The notes under the pieces were generated by a model that was not told the DNA's origin, searched no databases, and was given only the letters and a program-made list of their open reading frames with translations. From the NCBI RefSeq assembly GCF_011881725.1, contig NZ_JAATUR010000030.1:1-61324 (forward strand): a stretch of 61,324 nucleotides of DNA, written 5' to 3'. The stretch comes from Escherichia coli. GTDB lineage: Bacteria; Pseudomonadota; Gammaproteobacteria; Enterobacterales; Enterobacteriaceae. Made by a program: the position numbers and the translations under genes. Positions 38,992-49,230 of this stretch are shown here, in pieces (the stretch's first letter is position 1; each line of letters starts with the position of its first letter).

Positions 38992-40947
38992 ATGCGGTTG
39001 TTTATAGCCGAAAAACCGAGTCTGGCGCGCGCTATTGCTGATGTCCTGCCTAAACCGCACCGTAAAGGCGATGGCTTTATCGAGTGCGGTAATGGTCAGG
39101 TGGTGACCTGGTGTATCGGTCACCTGCTTGAGCAGGCGCAGCCAGACGTTTACGACAGCCGCTATGCGCGCTGGAATCTGGCGGATTTGCCGATTGTCCC
39201 GGAAAAGTGGCAATTGCAACCACGCCCCTCCGTAACCAAACAACTTAACGTCATCAAACGCTTTCTGCATGAAGCCAGCGAAATCATTCATGCAGGGGAC
39301 CCGGATCGTGAAGGGCAGTTGCTGGTGGATGAAGTGCTGGACTATCTGCAACTGGCACCGGAAAAGCGCCAGCAAGTTCAGCGTTGCTTGATCAACGACC
39401 TGAACCCGCAGGCGGTTGAGCGGGCGATCGATCGTCTTCGATCCAACAGCGAGTTTGTACCGCTGTGTGTTTCTGCTCTGGCGCGAGCGCGTGCCGACTG
39501 GCTGTACGGTATCAATATGACCCGCGCATATACCATTCTCGGCCGCAATGCTGGCTATCAGGGGGTACTTTCCGTTGGGCGCGTACAGACTCCCGTACTT
39601 GGACTGGTGGTGCGGCGCGACGAAGAAATAGAAAACTTCGTGGCGAAGGATTTCTTTGAAGTCAAAGCGCACATCGTAACGCCTGCCGATGAACGATTTA
39701 CCGCCATCTGGCAGCCGAGTGAAGCGTGCGAGCCGTACCAGGATGAAGAAGGGCGCTTGTTGCATCGCCCGCTGGCGGAGCATGTGGTTAACCGTATCAG
39801 TGGTCAACCGGCGATCGTCACCAGCTATAACGATAAACGGGAATCAGAATCTGCGCCGCTGCCGTTTTCTCTTTCGGCGTTGCAGATTGAAGCGGCAAAA
39901 CGCTTTGGTCTGAGCGCGCAGAACGTGCTCGATATCTGTCAGAAACTGTACGAAACGCACAAGTTAATCACTTATCCGCGTTCCGATTGTCGTTATTTGC
40001 CAGAAGAACATTTTGCCGGACGTCATGCGGTGATGAATGCCATCAGCGTTCATGCACCGGGCTTGTTGCCACAGCCAGTGGTTGACCCAGATTTACGCAA
40101 TCGCTGCTGGGATGACAAAAAGGTCGATGCTCACCACGCCATCATCCCGACCGCGCGGAGTTCTGCCATCAACCTGACGGAAAACGAATCGAAGGTCTAC
40201 AACCTGATCGCCCGTCAGTATCTGATGCAATTCTGCCCGGATGCGGTGTTCCGCAAGTGTGTTATTGAACTGGAGATTGCCAAAGGTAAATTTGTCGCTA
40301 AAGCCCGTTTCCTTGCCGAAGCCGGCTGGCGCACGCTGCTAGGCAGCAAAGAGCGTGACGAAGAAAATGACGGTACGCCGCTGCCTGTAGTAGCGAAAGG
40401 CGATGAGTTGTTGTGTGAAAAAGGTGAAGTGGTAGAGCGGCAAACGCAGCCGCCACGCCATTTTACTGATGCAACACTGCTTTCGGCGATGACCGGGATC
40501 GCGCGCTTTGTGCAGGACAAAGATCTGAAAAAGATCCTCCGTGCTACCGATGGTCTGGGGACGGAAGCAACGCGTGCAGGGATTATTGAACTGCTGTTCA
40601 AGCGCGGCTTCCTGACCAAAAAAGGGCGCTACATCCACTCTACCGACGCCGGAAAAGCGTTATTCCATTCGTTACCAGAAATGGCAACACGACCGGACAT
40701 GACAGCCCACTGGGAATCGGTGCTGACGCAAATCAGTGAAAAGCAGTGTCGCTACCAGGACTTTATGCAGCCGCTGGTGGGGACGCTATATCAGCTAATT
40801 GATCAAGCTAAACGTACGCCGGTGCAGCAGTTTCGCGGCATAGTGGCACCGGGGGGCGGAGAGGAAAAGAAAAAAGCTTCACCACGCAAGAGAGCGGCGA
40901 AAAAAAGCCCGCCATCGGAAGAGGCAGGCAGTGGAGTGATAATGTAA
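38992..40947 (+). CDS. topB: DNA topoisomerase III
   Basis: TopB is a type IA topoisomerase that decatenates DNA and resolves recombination intermediates with RecQ. Its 651 residues include the TOPRIM domain ([10 protein letters not shown] and [12 protein letters not shown] with DxD), the catalytic tyrosine in [13 protein letters not shown], and a basic C-terminal tail ([14 protein letters not shown]) that differs slightly from the K-12 ending in my memory. The ATG at 38992 overlaps only 4 bases of spacing after selD. Confidence 0.96.
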   Translation: MRLFIAEKPSLARAIADVLPKPHRKGDGFIECGNGQVVTWCIGHLLEQAQPDVYDSRYARWNLADLPIVPEKWQLQPRPSVTKQLNVIKRFLHEASEIIHAGDPDREGQLLVDEVLDYLQLAPEKRQQVQRCLINDLNPQAVERAIDRLRSNSEFVPLCVSALARARADWLYGINMTRAYTILGRNAGYQGVLSVGRVQTPVLGLVVRRDEEIENFVAKDFFEVKAHIVTPADERFTAIWQPSEACEPYQDEEGRLLHRPLAEHVVNRISGQPAIVTSYNDKRESESAPLPFSLSALQIEAAKRFGLSAQNVLDICQKLYETHKLITYPRSDCRYLPEEHFAGRHAVMNAISVHAPGLLPQPVVDPDLRNRCWDDKKVDAHHAIIPTARSSAINLTENESKVYNLIARQYLMQFCPDAVFRKCVIELEIAKGKFVAKARFLAEAGWRTLLGSKERDEENDGTPLPVVAKGDELLCEKGEVVERQTQPPRHFTDATLLSAMTGIARFVQDKDLKKILRATDGLGTEATRAGIIELLFKRGFLTKKGRYIHSTDAGKALFHSLPEMATRPDMTAHWESVLTQISEKQCRYQDFMQPLVGTLYQLIDQAKRTPVQQFRGIVAPGGGEEKKKASPRKRAAKKSPPSEEAGSGVIM

Positions 40948-40969
40948 TGCTCTGATGCAGAAGGTTTTC

Positions 40970-41004
<35 letters not shown>

Positions 41005-41028
41005 GATGCCTGACGCGACGCTAATGAC

Positions 41029-42372
41029 TTAAATCACACCCTGCGCCAGCATCGCATCCGCAACCTTCACAAAACCGGCAATGTTCGCGCCCTGTACGTA
41101 GTTGGTTTGCTCACCTTCACCACCATGCTCAACACAGGCATGGTGGATATCCAGCATGATGTGATGCAAACGTGCGTCAACTTTCTCCGCTTTCCAGCCC
41201 AGGCGCGCAGCGTTTTGCGCCATTTCCAGACCCGATGTTGCTACACCGCCAGCATTAGCCGCTTTACCCGGTGCAAACAGTACGCCTGCCTGCTGGAACA
41301 GTTCAGTCGCTTCGATGGTGGTCGGCATATTTGCCCCTTCGGCGACGGCTTTGACGCCGTTGGCGATAAGTTGATGTGCTGCGTCAACATCAAGTTCGTT
41401 CTGGGTGGCGCAAGGCAGGGCAATATCAACCGGCACCGACCACGGCTGTTTCCCTTCGAGATAGACCAGACCAAATTTTTTGGCGTAATCCGCAACGCGA
41501 CCATCGCGGCTGGCTTTGATTTCGATAAGACGCGCCAGTTTCTCTTTAGTGAATCCGCTTTCGTCAACTACAGTGCCGCTGGAATCTGATGCGGTAATCA
41601 CACGGGCGCCAAATTCCATCGCTTTTTCGATAGCGTATTGGGCGACGTTGCCGGAGCCAGAAACGGAAACACGCATGCCTTCAAAACCCATACCGTGGCG
41701 TTTCAGCATTGCTTCCGTGAAATAAACCAGTCCGTAACCGGTAGCTTCCGGGCGAATCAGACTACCGCCAAAAGAAAGCCCTTTGCCGGTGAAGACGCAG
41801 GCGGTGTTGTTGGAGAGCTTTTTCATCATCCCCGCCATAAAGCCGACTTCACGACCACCAACGCCAATATCACCCGCCGGAACGTCGGTATCCGCGCCCA
41901 GGTGGCGATACAGTTCAGTCATTAGCGCCTGGCAAAAACGCATGACTTCGCCTTCACTTTTGCCTTTCGGATCGAAATCGCTGCCACCTTTACCGCCGCC
42001 CATTGGAAGGGTAGTCAGAGCATTTTTAAAGGTTTGTTCGAAGCCAAGGAATTTGAGAATGGAGAGGTTTACGGACGGGTGGAAACGCATACCGCCTTTG
42101 TACGGACCGATGGCGGAGCTGAACTGGACGCGCCATGCGCGGTTGACCTGCACCTGATTGCGATCGTCAACCCAGACGACGCGAAACTGGATCACGCGCT
42201 CTGGTTCAACCAGTCGTTCCAGTAACGACATCTGGCGATATTTGGGATTTTGTTCAAGAAAAGGCCAGAGAGTGGTCATTACTTCACGAACGGCTTGCGC
42301 GAACTCAGTTTGATTCGGGTCGCGCTTTTGTACCTGGTTGAGGAATGACTCCAGAGAATATGTCTGATCCAT
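41029..42372 (-). CDS. gdhA: NADP-specific glutamate dehydrogenase
   Basis: GdhA makes glutamate from 2-oxoglutarate, ammonia and NADPH under ammonia-rich and energy-limited conditions. The 447 residues include the catalytic lysine in PMGGGKGGSDFDP, the dinucleotide-binding GSGNVAQYAIEKA and the C-terminal GVLFAPGKAANAGGVA. It is divergent from ynjH by about 235 bases, where nac and other regulators may act. The topB stop is 81 bases away. Confidence 0.97.
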   Translation of the reverse strand: MDQTYSLESFLNQVQKRDPNQTEFAQAVREVMTTLWPFLEQNPKYRQMSLLERLVEPERVIQFRVVWVDDRNQVQVNRAWRVQFSSAIGPYKGGMRFHPSVNLSILKFLGFEQTFKNALTTLPMGGGKGGSDFDPKGKSEGEVMRFCQALMTELYRHLGADTDVPAGDIGVGGREVGFMAGMMKKLSNNTACVFTGKGLSFGGSLIRPEATGYGLVYFTEAMLKRHGMGFEGMRVSVSGSGNVAQYAIEKAMEFGARVITASDSSGTVVDESGFTKEKLARLIEIKASRDGRVADYAKKFGLVYLEGKQPWSVPVDIALPCATQNELDVDAAHQLIANGVKAVAEGANMPTTIEATELFQQAGVLFAPGKAANAGGVATSGLEMAQNAARLGWKAEKVDARLHHIMLDIHHACVEHGGEGEQTNYVQGANIAGFVKVADAMLAQGVI

Positions 42373-42607
42373 AGATATAAAACCCTTATATATTAAGACG
42401 ATTGTGCGTATGTTGTTTGTGTTAGGTGTTTTTGCAGTTTTCGACTATACCATCAAGAATGTGACGATAAGCAAGAAAAAAATGACGCTGGAAAGCAAAT
42501 TAATAACGGGAGAAATCTCATAAACAAAAGCGATAACTCAGACGCTTAAGTTTTGCCGTCAGGCTACCGATATCAGTAGCAGAGACAATAACATTAAGGA
42601 GTTCCCT

Positions 42608-42880
42608 GTGAGTCGAGCATTGTTCGCCGTAGCGTTGGTATTCCCGTTTTTTGTGCTGGCAAATCAGCATTATCATCCGGATGTGGAAGTGAATGTGCCT
42701 CCGGAAATGTTGAGTTCTGGCGGACAGTCGGCGCAGCCCTGTAGTCAGTGCTGCGTCTATCAGGATCAAAACTATTCCGAAGGGGCAGTGATTAAAGCAG
42801 AGGGAATACTGTTGCAATGCCAGCGGGATGATAAAACCATTAGCACCAATCCACTGGTCTGGCGGCGCGTAAAGCCATAA
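42608..42880 (+). CDS. ynjH: Small secreted protein YnjH (DUF1496)
   Basis: A 90-residue protein with an N-terminal signal sequence (SRALFAVALVFPFFVLANQ) and a cysteine-rich mature part (PCSQCCVYQD), suggesting a periplasmic protein with disulfides. The start is a GTG with a strong AAGGAG ribosome site. Function is unknown. Its last 41 bases overlap the convergent nudG end. Confidence 0.9.
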   Translation: MSRALFAVALVFPFFVLANQHYHPDVEVNVPPEMLSSGGQSAQPCSQCCVYQDQNYSEGAVIKAEGILLQCQRDDKTISTNPLVWRRVKP

Positions 42881-43253
42881 ACGTCTGTAAAAGCGGAATG
42901 TCAGCAGGAGCCAGCGGATATTGCAATGCATCCTCTGGCGCACACCAGACAAGTGCCTGATGCGCATATGCCTGTAACGTACCGTGAAAGTCTGGAACGT
43001 GCCAGGCATGAAGATGGATAATCCGCCCCGAAACCTCTCGCTGATGGCTGGCAACATATTTACCCACAGTTGCTTCGATACCGAGCTCTTCACGCAGCTC
43101 GCGTATCAGCGCCTGCGGCTGGCTTTCTCCTGGTTCGACTTTACCGCCAGCAAATTCCCATAATCCCGCTTGATCGCTATGCGCTGGGCGTTGCGCGATT
43201 AAAATTTTGCCATCCCGTTCGATAATGGCGGCAACAACATCAATCATTTTCAT
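42840..43253 (-). CDS. nudG: Nudix pyrimidine deoxynucleotide diphosphatase NudG
   Basis: NudG hydrolyses 5-hydroxy-CTP and other pyrimidine (deoxy)nucleoside triphosphates and is a MutT homologue. The Nudix box GGKVEPGESQPQALIRELRE is intact in 137 residues. The C-terminus reads RPVDWC, two residues past the K-12 end I remember, consistent with a stop-to-Trp change. The gene overlaps the end of ynjH by 41 bases. Confidence 0.92.
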   Translation of the reverse strand: MKMIDVVAAIIERDGKILIAQRPAHSDQAGLWEFAGGKVEPGESQPQALIRELREELGIEATVGKYVASHQREVSGRIIHLHAWHVPDFHGTLQAYAHQALVWCAPEDALQYPLAPADIPLLQTFMALRAARPVDWC

Positions 43254-43341
43254 AAATTACACACGGTCGAATACAGGAAAAATGCCATAATATCCGCAGT
43301 GTTGCCCGAGCTGAAGGGTTTTTATTTTTTAAGGAGTACCC

Positions 43342-43962
43342 GTGTTAGACCGCCATCTTCATCCCCGAATTAAACCTTTGCTGCATCAGTGCGTGCGGGT
43401 TCTTGATAAACCTGGCATCACGCCGGATGGTTTAACATTAATGGGGTTTGCTATCGGCGTGCTGGCATTGCCGTTTCTGGCTCTGGGCTGGCATCTGGCG
43501 GCGCTGATTGCCATTTTGCTGAACAGGTTGCTTGATGGTCTGGACGGGGCGCTGGCGCGGCGCAGAGGGTTAACCGATGCGGGGGGCTTTCTTGATATTT
43601 CGCTGGATTTTCTTTTTTATGCGCTGGTGCCGTTTGGCTTTATTCTTGCCGCACCGGAACAAAACGCACTGGCAGGCGGCTGGTTGTTGTTTGCGTTTAT
43701 TGGCACGGGCAGTAGTTTTCTTGCTTTTGCAGCGCTGGCGGCGAAACATCAGATTGATAACCCTGGTTATGCGCATAAATCGTTTTACTATCTGGGCGGG
43801 TTAACTGAAGGCAGCGAGACGATTTTGCTGTTTGTTTTAAGTTGTCTCTTTCCGGAATATTTCCCGTGGTTTGCGTGGATATTTGGCGCACTGTGTTGGA
43901 TGACGACATTTACGCGGATTTGGAGTGGGTATCTGACGCTGAAGTCGCTCCAGCGTCAGTAG
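43342..43962 (+). CDS. ynjF: CDP-alcohol phosphatidyltransferase-family protein YnjF
   Basis: A 206-residue membrane protein of the CDP-alcohol phosphatidyltransferase family. The eight-residue catalytic signature is complete: DGLDGALARRRGLTDAGG and FLDISLDF (D-x2-DG-x2-AR-x8-G-x3-D-x3-D). Several membrane spans follow. The substrate alcohol is not known. The start is a GTG with an AAGGAG ribosome site. It is convergent with ynjE (8 bases between the stops). Confidence 0.92.
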   Translation: MLDRHLHPRIKPLLHQCVRVLDKPGITPDGLTLMGFAIGVLALPFLALGWHLAALIAILLNRLLDGLDGALARRRGLTDAGGFLDISLDFLFYALVPFGFILAAPEQNALAGGWLLFAFIGTGSSFLAFAALAAKHQIDNPGYAHKSFYYLGGLTEGSETILLFVLSCLFPEYFPWFAWIFGALCWMTTFTRIWSGYLTLKSLQRQ

Positions 43963-43970
43963 TTACTACG

Positions 43971-45278
43971 TTATTTGCTGCTGTCAGGGCCGCGTTCTCC
44001 GGTTGCTACCGGATTTTTCGGATCGCTGCTCCATTCGTACCAGCCGCCATCATAAACGGAGATGTTATCCCAGCCCATTGCCCGTGCGTACATAAAGGTT
44101 TCTGACGCGCGCCAGCCGGTGCCGCAATAGAATGAAACTTGCTGATCCGGTTTGATATTCCACGCTTTCCACATAGCGGCAATATCATCGGCGCTACGCA
44201 TGGTGCCATCCGGGTTATGGAAATCTTCCATATGGGTTGAGTCGCTGCCTGCGTGTCCCCAGCGTGCGCCCGGAATTTCACCTTTTGGTTTAATGTAGCT
44301 GTAACCGCTGGTCGTACCGATAAATTCTGGCCAGGAGCGAATGCTGACCAGCGATGCATCCTGGCGATGCAGCAGGCCACGCGCTTGTTCCATATCCAGC
44401 ATTAGTTGCGGTTGTGCCGGGATCTTCACGCCGAAATCCGGTTCCGCGTTCACTTTCGGTGGTGTACCGCGCTCAACGGGCAGACCCGCGTCGGACCAGG
44501 TTTGCCAGCCGCCGTCCAGCAGGCGTACATCTTTCACGCCTGCGTAGAGCATAATCTGCGCCACGCGCGCTGCTGCATAAACGTCGCGACCGTAAAGAAT
44601 AACAGTGGTGTCATGACGAATGCCGTGTTTTGCCAGCATCGCTTTCAGTTGCTCATCAGAGACTTTATTCCACAGCGGTTCGCTTTCCACTTCGTTGGTA
44701 TTAATATAATCGGCACCCGGAATATGGCTGATAAGATAAAGCTTCGGCGCGCCCCATGCGGCTTCGATCACTTTCCAGTCACCAGCGGGTTTCGCTGTAA
44801 CGTCCTTACCTTGTTGCAGGTCATGTAGCCATTGCGGATATACCAGTTGTTCAAAGTGAGGCAGTTTTTGCAGTCGGGAAGGTTCACTTAGCGCATCACT
44901 CAAGATGGAGATATGCGTAAAGCCTGCTTTTTGTAGTCGCGTTTTGACGGCAGCGACGTCTTTGTCATTGCCATACAGCGCCACTGGCGCATCCGTTTTT
45001 AGATTATGTTGCTTGATCCACTCGTTGAGCTGTTCGGCGCTCATTTTGTCGAGCCAGCTTGCAGAAAGGTTTAAGGCGGCAGGTTCATGACCGGAAGGGC
45101 CATTTAAAGTTTGTGGCCAGCCGTTATAAAACGCGCTGGGGCGAGTATCTATCGCTTTGCCATTTTGTTGTTGAAGCTGGTCAAGTGTAAGAGGCTTCGC
45201 CAGTTCAGCGGCCCACGAAGAAGCGCAAGCCAGCCCTAAAGCCATTGCCAGCGCGGTCATTTGAGAAACACGTTTCAT
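43971..45278 (-). CDS. ynjE: Secreted triple-rhodanese sulfurtransferase YnjE
   Basis: A 435-residue exported protein (signal peptide ending near SSWAAE) with three rhodanese domains. The last domain has the active-site loop YCGTGWRAS with its cysteine; the others lack it. The E. coli protein is a mercaptopyruvate-type sulfurtransferase. The gene ends an eight-gene operon; ynjD ends 67 bases upstream. The ATG at 45278 is chosen. Confidence 0.93.
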   Translation of the reverse strand: MKRVSQMTALAMALGLACASSWAAELAKPLTLDQLQQQNGKAIDTRPSAFYNGWPQTLNGPSGHEPAALNLSASWLDKMSAEQLNEWIKQHNLKTDAPVALYGNDKDVAAVKTRLQKAGFTHISILSDALSEPSRLQKLPHFEQLVYPQWLHDLQQGKDVTAKPAGDWKVIEAAWGAPKLYLISHIPGADYINTNEVESEPLWNKVSDEQLKAMLAKHGIRHDTTVILYGRDVYAAARVAQIMLYAGVKDVRLLDGGWQTWSDAGLPVERGTPPKVNAEPDFGVKIPAQPQLMLDMEQARGLLHRQDASLVSIRSWPEFIGTTSGYSYIKPKGEIPGARWGHAGSDSTHMEDFHNPDGTMRSADDIAAMWKAWNIKPDQQVSFYCGTGWRASETFMYARAMGWDNISVYDGGWYEWSSDPKNPVATGERGPDSSK

Positions 45279-45344
45279 CGAAAATCCCGACATTGTAGTT
45301 TTGAGTGCGCCATTCTGAACTGACGAATCGTGAAAAACTTTGCG

Positions 45345-45998
45345 TTATCGCAGTTTGTTGTAATTTTCTGACCACTGCCTCATATCCATAACGGGACTAT
45401 CAGCAGGAACATCCTGAATATCGTGGGTTACCTGAACGACGGGGATCGCCAGTTCGCGAACTTCATTGAATACCCACTGGCGAAAATTATCGCGCAGAGC
45501 CACATCAAGACGGCTGAACGGTTCATCCAGTAGCAACGCTTTTGGCTGGGCGAGAAGGGCACGTAGCAGGGCTACCCGCGCTCGCTGACCGCCAGACAAA
45601 GTGGCGGGATCCTGATGGAACGTTCCGCCAAGTCCCGCCCGCTCAAGCGCATCATTCACGGCATTGCGCCGTGCAGTCCCTTTGAGCGTCGCTGGTAGCG
45701 CCAGCAATAAATTTTGCCCGACGCTGAACTGGTCAAATAACAGCGCATCCTGGAAAAGAATGCCAATCTGACGCCGGGTGGTGGGCAGCGTATCAATACG
45801 TTGATCATTGAGCCATAGCTCACCGGTACAATAAAATTGCCCGGCTAGCGCACCAATCATCCATGAAAACAACGTCGATTTCCCACAGCCAGATGGTCCC
45901 ATTAACGTGACAATGTCACCTTTGTTGACTGTGAAGTTAACGTTTTCCAGTAGACAGGTTTCTGACAAACGCAGCGAAACATCTTTCACGCAGAGCAT
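45345..45998 (-). CDS. ynjD: ABC transporter ATP-binding protein YnjD
   Basis: A 217-residue ABC ATPase that would power YnjC. The Walker A GPSGCGKSTLF, signature LSGGQRARVALLRALL and Walker B ALLLDEPF are intact. It overlaps ynjC at the stop/start (TAATG), so translation is coupled. The transported compound is unknown. The ATG at 45998 follows K-12. Confidence 0.94.
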   Translation of the reverse strand: MLCVKDVSLRLSETCLLENVNFTVNKGDIVTLMGPSGCGKSTLFSWMIGALAGQFYCTGELWLNDQRIDTLPTTRRQIGILFQDALLFDQFSVGQNLLLALPATLKGTARRNAVNDALERAGLGGTFHQDPATLSGGQRARVALLRALLAQPKALLLDEPFSRLDVALRDNFRQWVFNEVRELAIPVVQVTHDIQDVPADSPVMDMRQWSENYNKLR

Positions 45999-47533
45999 TA
46001 GCGGAGTCCTTGTCTGGTAAAACCTACCCATTTCGCTAGCAGGGCGGTCAGGGCAAAAATAATAAGCGGTAATAGCAGTTGCCATAGGGCCTGGGCGGCG
46101 AGGATACCGTTACTACCGCCACTACTTAATGCTACCGCTTCAGTAGTGAGCGTCGGGAAGCGTCCCGCGCCCAGCCACTGTGTTGGCATATATTGCGCAA
46201 TACTCACTGAAAATCCGACGGCGAAGGTAATCAGCGCAGGGCGCAGCATTAGCGGGCATTTCACGTAAAAGAAGATTTTAGCCTGCGACCAACCCAGCGT
46301 TTTCGCAATCAATATTAATCGTGAATCGATGCGCCGCCAGGCCGGTTGCAGGATGAATAACATCCACGGCATCACCCACAACAAATGCCCCCACACCACC
46401 GCAGTCCAGCGACCATCCAGATTCAACCATAGCGCCAGCGTGTACTGGCCCACTACCAGCGGCAATGCCGGTAATAAAATCGGCAACCATAGCCAGAATT
46501 GCCGACGAGGCGATCCCCATTCCAGCCAGGCCAGTAGTATGATTAAAGCGATAAAGGTCGCGGTAAGCCCCATCGTCAGGCTGTTGAGAAGCGCTTCGCT
46601 GTTGATCGTCGACTGATCCGCGAGGATCGCCAGCAGAACTACACAGAGTACACCCGTTAATGGTAATAACCTTGCCAGCGTATTGCCGGGCAACAACGGT
46701 GTAGATGGCTTGCGAACGCCATCTTCGCGCGGGATCGTGCGTCGCCAGCCGCGCCATAACAGATAACCAAGCAAAACGTAGGCGGCGAGTAACAGCATCA
46801 GCAGCAGGCTGGCGAGCGCGCCTTTCATCTGTTGATCGGCATCACCCTGGGTTAACCACTGCCAGCTGATTACCGCCAGCGTCGGTGGATTACCCGGCCC
46901 GAGGATAATCGCCACATCCACGACCGACAACGACCAGGCCACAATCGCCAGCATCGCCATTGCCAGTGCCGGCGCGATGGAGGGCAACAGCAGCCAGTTC
47001 AAACATTGCCAGCGGCTGTAGCCCAGCGAATCCAGTACCATGACTTGCTGCAAAAGCCGTTTTTCACTCAATACCGCTGCTAAGATCCACAGTAGAAATG
47101 CGCTTTCTTTCACCGCCAGCGTGAAGCCCAGACCGATACCCAATCTATCCATCGGTGGAGTGAGAAAAGAAAAAGAGTCATACAGCAACCCACCGTCAGC
47201 AAAGAGCAACAGGGCGCTGGTGGCAAAAGCGACGTGGGGAATGGCGAGCAACCACGGCAGACGGGCGCACAGTCGCAGCCATTTTGCGCCAGGCCACAGC
47301 GCCACAATTACCAGCAGGGCAATCAATAAAGCGCCGACCGCCGCGATAGTCGCCGATACCAGCGTCGCCAGTAACGCCTGTGGTAGCTGCGGATCGGCAA
47401 ATAATGCCTGCCAGCGCGTCAGCGACAGGGCAGGCGATATCAGCGTGAGAGCTGCCGGGAGCAGCGGTGCGTATATTACCGCCATCACCGCCCACAGCAG
47501 GAAGATTAATGCGTACCGTAACGGCGTAGCCAT
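45998..47533 (-). CDS. ynjC: ABC transporter permease YnjC
   Basis: A 511-residue ABC permease with two fused membrane halves of about six spans each, like ThiP. The EAA-like loops lie near residues 180-220 (LLQQVMVLDSLGYSRWQCLN) and about 420-440 (ILIAKTLGWSQAKIFFYVKC). The ATG at 47533 is preceded by an overlap of 28 bases with ynjB, indicating a coupled operon. Substrate unknown. Confidence 0.94.
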   Translation of the reverse strand: MATPLRYALIFLLWAVMAVIYAPLLPAALTLISPALSLTRWQALFADPQLPQALLATLVSATIAAVGALLIALLVIVALWPGAKWLRLCARLPWLLAIPHVAFATSALLLFADGGLLYDSFSFLTPPMDRLGIGLGFTLAVKESAFLLWILAAVLSEKRLLQQVMVLDSLGYSRWQCLNWLLLPSIAPALAMAMLAIVAWSLSVVDVAIILGPGNPPTLAVISWQWLTQGDADQQMKGALASLLLMLLLAAYVLLGYLLWRGWRRTIPREDGVRKPSTPLLPGNTLARLLPLTGVLCVVLLAILADQSTINSEALLNSLTMGLTATFIALIILLAWLEWGSPRRQFWLWLPILLPALPLVVGQYTLALWLNLDGRWTAVVWGHLLWVMPWMLFILQPAWRRIDSRLILIAKTLGWSQAKIFFYVKCPLMLRPALITFAVGFSVSIAQYMPTQWLGAGRFPTLTTEAVALSSGGSNGILAAQALWQLLLPLIIFALTALLAKWVGFTRQGLR

Positions 47534-48672
47534 TCTTGTTCCAGCGCATTTACCCAAGCTGCGTGCGGTTCAGCCAGTACCGGCGGCAGATCCTGCGGCA
47601 TTCTTGATTGCAATGTTTCACGTTGCCCATCGGGCAGTTTTTGCGGATCGAGAACGGAAGGATCTCCCCAGACAGCAGGGTCTGCTTTACGCAGTTGCGC
47701 TTCAGGCGACAGCAGGAAGTTAGCGACGACTTTTGCCGCAGCACTGGCATTAGCGTTGGCAGGAATAGTGACGAAATGGACGTTGCCAATCATCCCCTCG
47801 CTAAAGCCGAAGCTGTAACTGCTTGCTGGCAAGTCGCCGCTGGCTATTTTTTGCTGCGCATGAGCAGGGTTGAAGGTTAGCGACAGGCGCAATGTTCCGG
47901 CTTTCAGCAGGGCATCCATTCGCGTGGGCGAGGGTGGAAAGTCCTTTCCCTCGCGCCATAAATACGGGTGCAGCGCATCAAGATATTGCCATAAGGGTGC
48001 AGTGATTTGGGCAAAAGTGGCATCGTCCGGCGCTTTTTTTAATGCCGAGGGATCGGGGGTCAGCATAATCAGTAGCTGTTCAAGAAACGCGGTGCCGGTA
48101 AAGTCTGGCGGGCGGGGATAGGTAACCGAACCCGGATTGGTTTTGGCAAATTTCAGCAAGGATTGTGGCGTTTTCGGTGGCTGTGGCGTCTGATCGCGTC
48201 GGGCGATAAACGTCAATTGCGCTCCGCCCCAGGGCGATTCCGCGCCTTGCGTCGGCACAGAGAAATCTTCTCGTACTGGCAGTTGCGTATCGACATAGCG
48301 CCAGTTGGGCAGAGTCTCCGCCCAGCCCGTTTGTAATAAATTGGCCTCTTTTAAGGTACGGAAGTTTTCACCGTTTACCCATAGCAGATCCACCGAACCG
48401 CCCGTTTTTCGTCCTGCTGCGGCTTCGGTCTGAATGCGTTTCACCGCGTCTGCGGCATCGGCCAGTCGGACGACTTTCAGGTTAATGGCGTAATGCGTTT
48501 TCATCTCGCCGCTAACCCAGTCGAGATAGCGGTTAATTGCGGTATCGCCGCCCCAGGCGTTAAACCAGACGGTTTGTCCTTTGGCGTCGTTTTTGATTTC
48601 CTGCCAGTCACTGGCATGTGTTGCAAAAGAAAACAGCGATAACAATCCCAGCAACCACCCACAATGGCGCAT
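47506..48672 (-). CDS. ynjB: ABC transporter solute-binding protein YnjB
   Basis: A 388-residue periplasmic binding protein with a signal peptide (MRHCGWLLGLLSLFSFATHA) and an extracellular solute-binding fold of the type that binds thiamin, iron or polyamine-like ligands. The ligand is unknown. Ribosome site AAGGAG lies before the ATG. The gene overlaps ynjC by 28 bases. ynjA ends 9 bases upstream. Confidence 0.94.
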   Translation of the reverse strand: MRHCGWLLGLLSLFSFATHASDWQEIKNDAKGQTVWFNAWGGDTAINRYLDWVSGEMKTHYAINLKVVRLADAADAVKRIQTEAAAGRKTGGSVDLLWVNGENFRTLKEANLLQTGWAETLPNWRYVDTQLPVREDFSVPTQGAESPWGGAQLTFIARRDQTPQPPKTPQSLLKFAKTNPGSVTYPRPPDFTGTAFLEQLLIMLTPDPSALKKAPDDATFAQITAPLWQYLDALHPYLWREGKDFPPSPTRMDALLKAGTLRLSLTFNPAHAQQKIASGDLPASSYSFGFSEGMIGNVHFVTIPANANASAAAKVVANFLLSPEAQLRKADPAVWGDPSVLDPQKLPDGQRETLQSRMPQDLPPVLAEPHAAWVNALEQEWLRRYGTH

Positions 48673-48681
48673 CTTTTCTCC

Positions 48682-49230
48682 TTAAGAACGTTTTTCAGGA
48701 ATTCGGCACAGTCCCTGGGCGGGAATGTCCATGGCAGAATTAAAACGAGCAGACAGATTTTGCAGGCCGATTAATGCCGTCAGTTCGGTAAGAGCCTGGG
48801 CGTCAAAATGAGCAGCCAGCCGTGTTCGCAGGGCATCATCGACCGTTGGTGGTGTAACACTGGCGGCTTCGGCGTACTCCAGCGCCAGCCGCTCTTCATC
48901 ACTGAAGAGCGGGCTTTGCCGCCACTCAGACACCGCCAGCAATTTGTCGGTGCTACCGGTACGCTCGGCGACCTTCATACTGGTGATATCCACGCAAAAC
49001 TCACATAAGCACATTTGCGCTATGCGCGCACTGACAAGCGAACGAACTACAGGATCGAGCGGTGAGCGTTTGCGCTCCAGCCAGCCGACAAACATCGACA
49101 CCAGATAAAAGATAAACGGGATCCGCCCCCACCAGCGAATAGGGCTTAGCACCTCGCCGTAATGGCGACGATGCAGCCACGCCTGCGGGCGTAAAATTAA
49201 CGGAATTTTGCTAAGCGGCGGTAGCCCCAT
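48682..49230 (-). CDS. ynjA: AhpD-like CMD-family protein YnjA
   Basis: A 182-residue protein of the carboxymuconolactone decarboxylase/AhpD-like family. The redox motif CLCEFCVDI (CxxC) matches the AhpD core and is followed by the helix TSMKVAER. AhpD-like proteins often act as peroxidase/thiol reductases; no activity has been shown for YnjA. The ATG shares a base with the ydjZ stop (TGATG), so translation is coupled. Confidence 0.92.
   Translation of the reverse strand: MGLPPLSKIPLILRPQAWLHRRHYGEVLSPIRWWGRIPFIFYLVSMFVGWLERKRSPLDPVVRSLVSARIAQMCLCEFCVDITSMKVAERTGSTDKLLAVSEWRQSPLFSDEERLALEYAEAASVTPPTVDDALRTRLAAHFDAQALTELTALIGLQNLSARFNSAMDIPAQGLCRIPEKRS

Noticed and set aside
47040..47723. 227-codon frame antisense to ynjC and ynjB
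   Set aside because: Overlaps two known genes and lacks any family motif.
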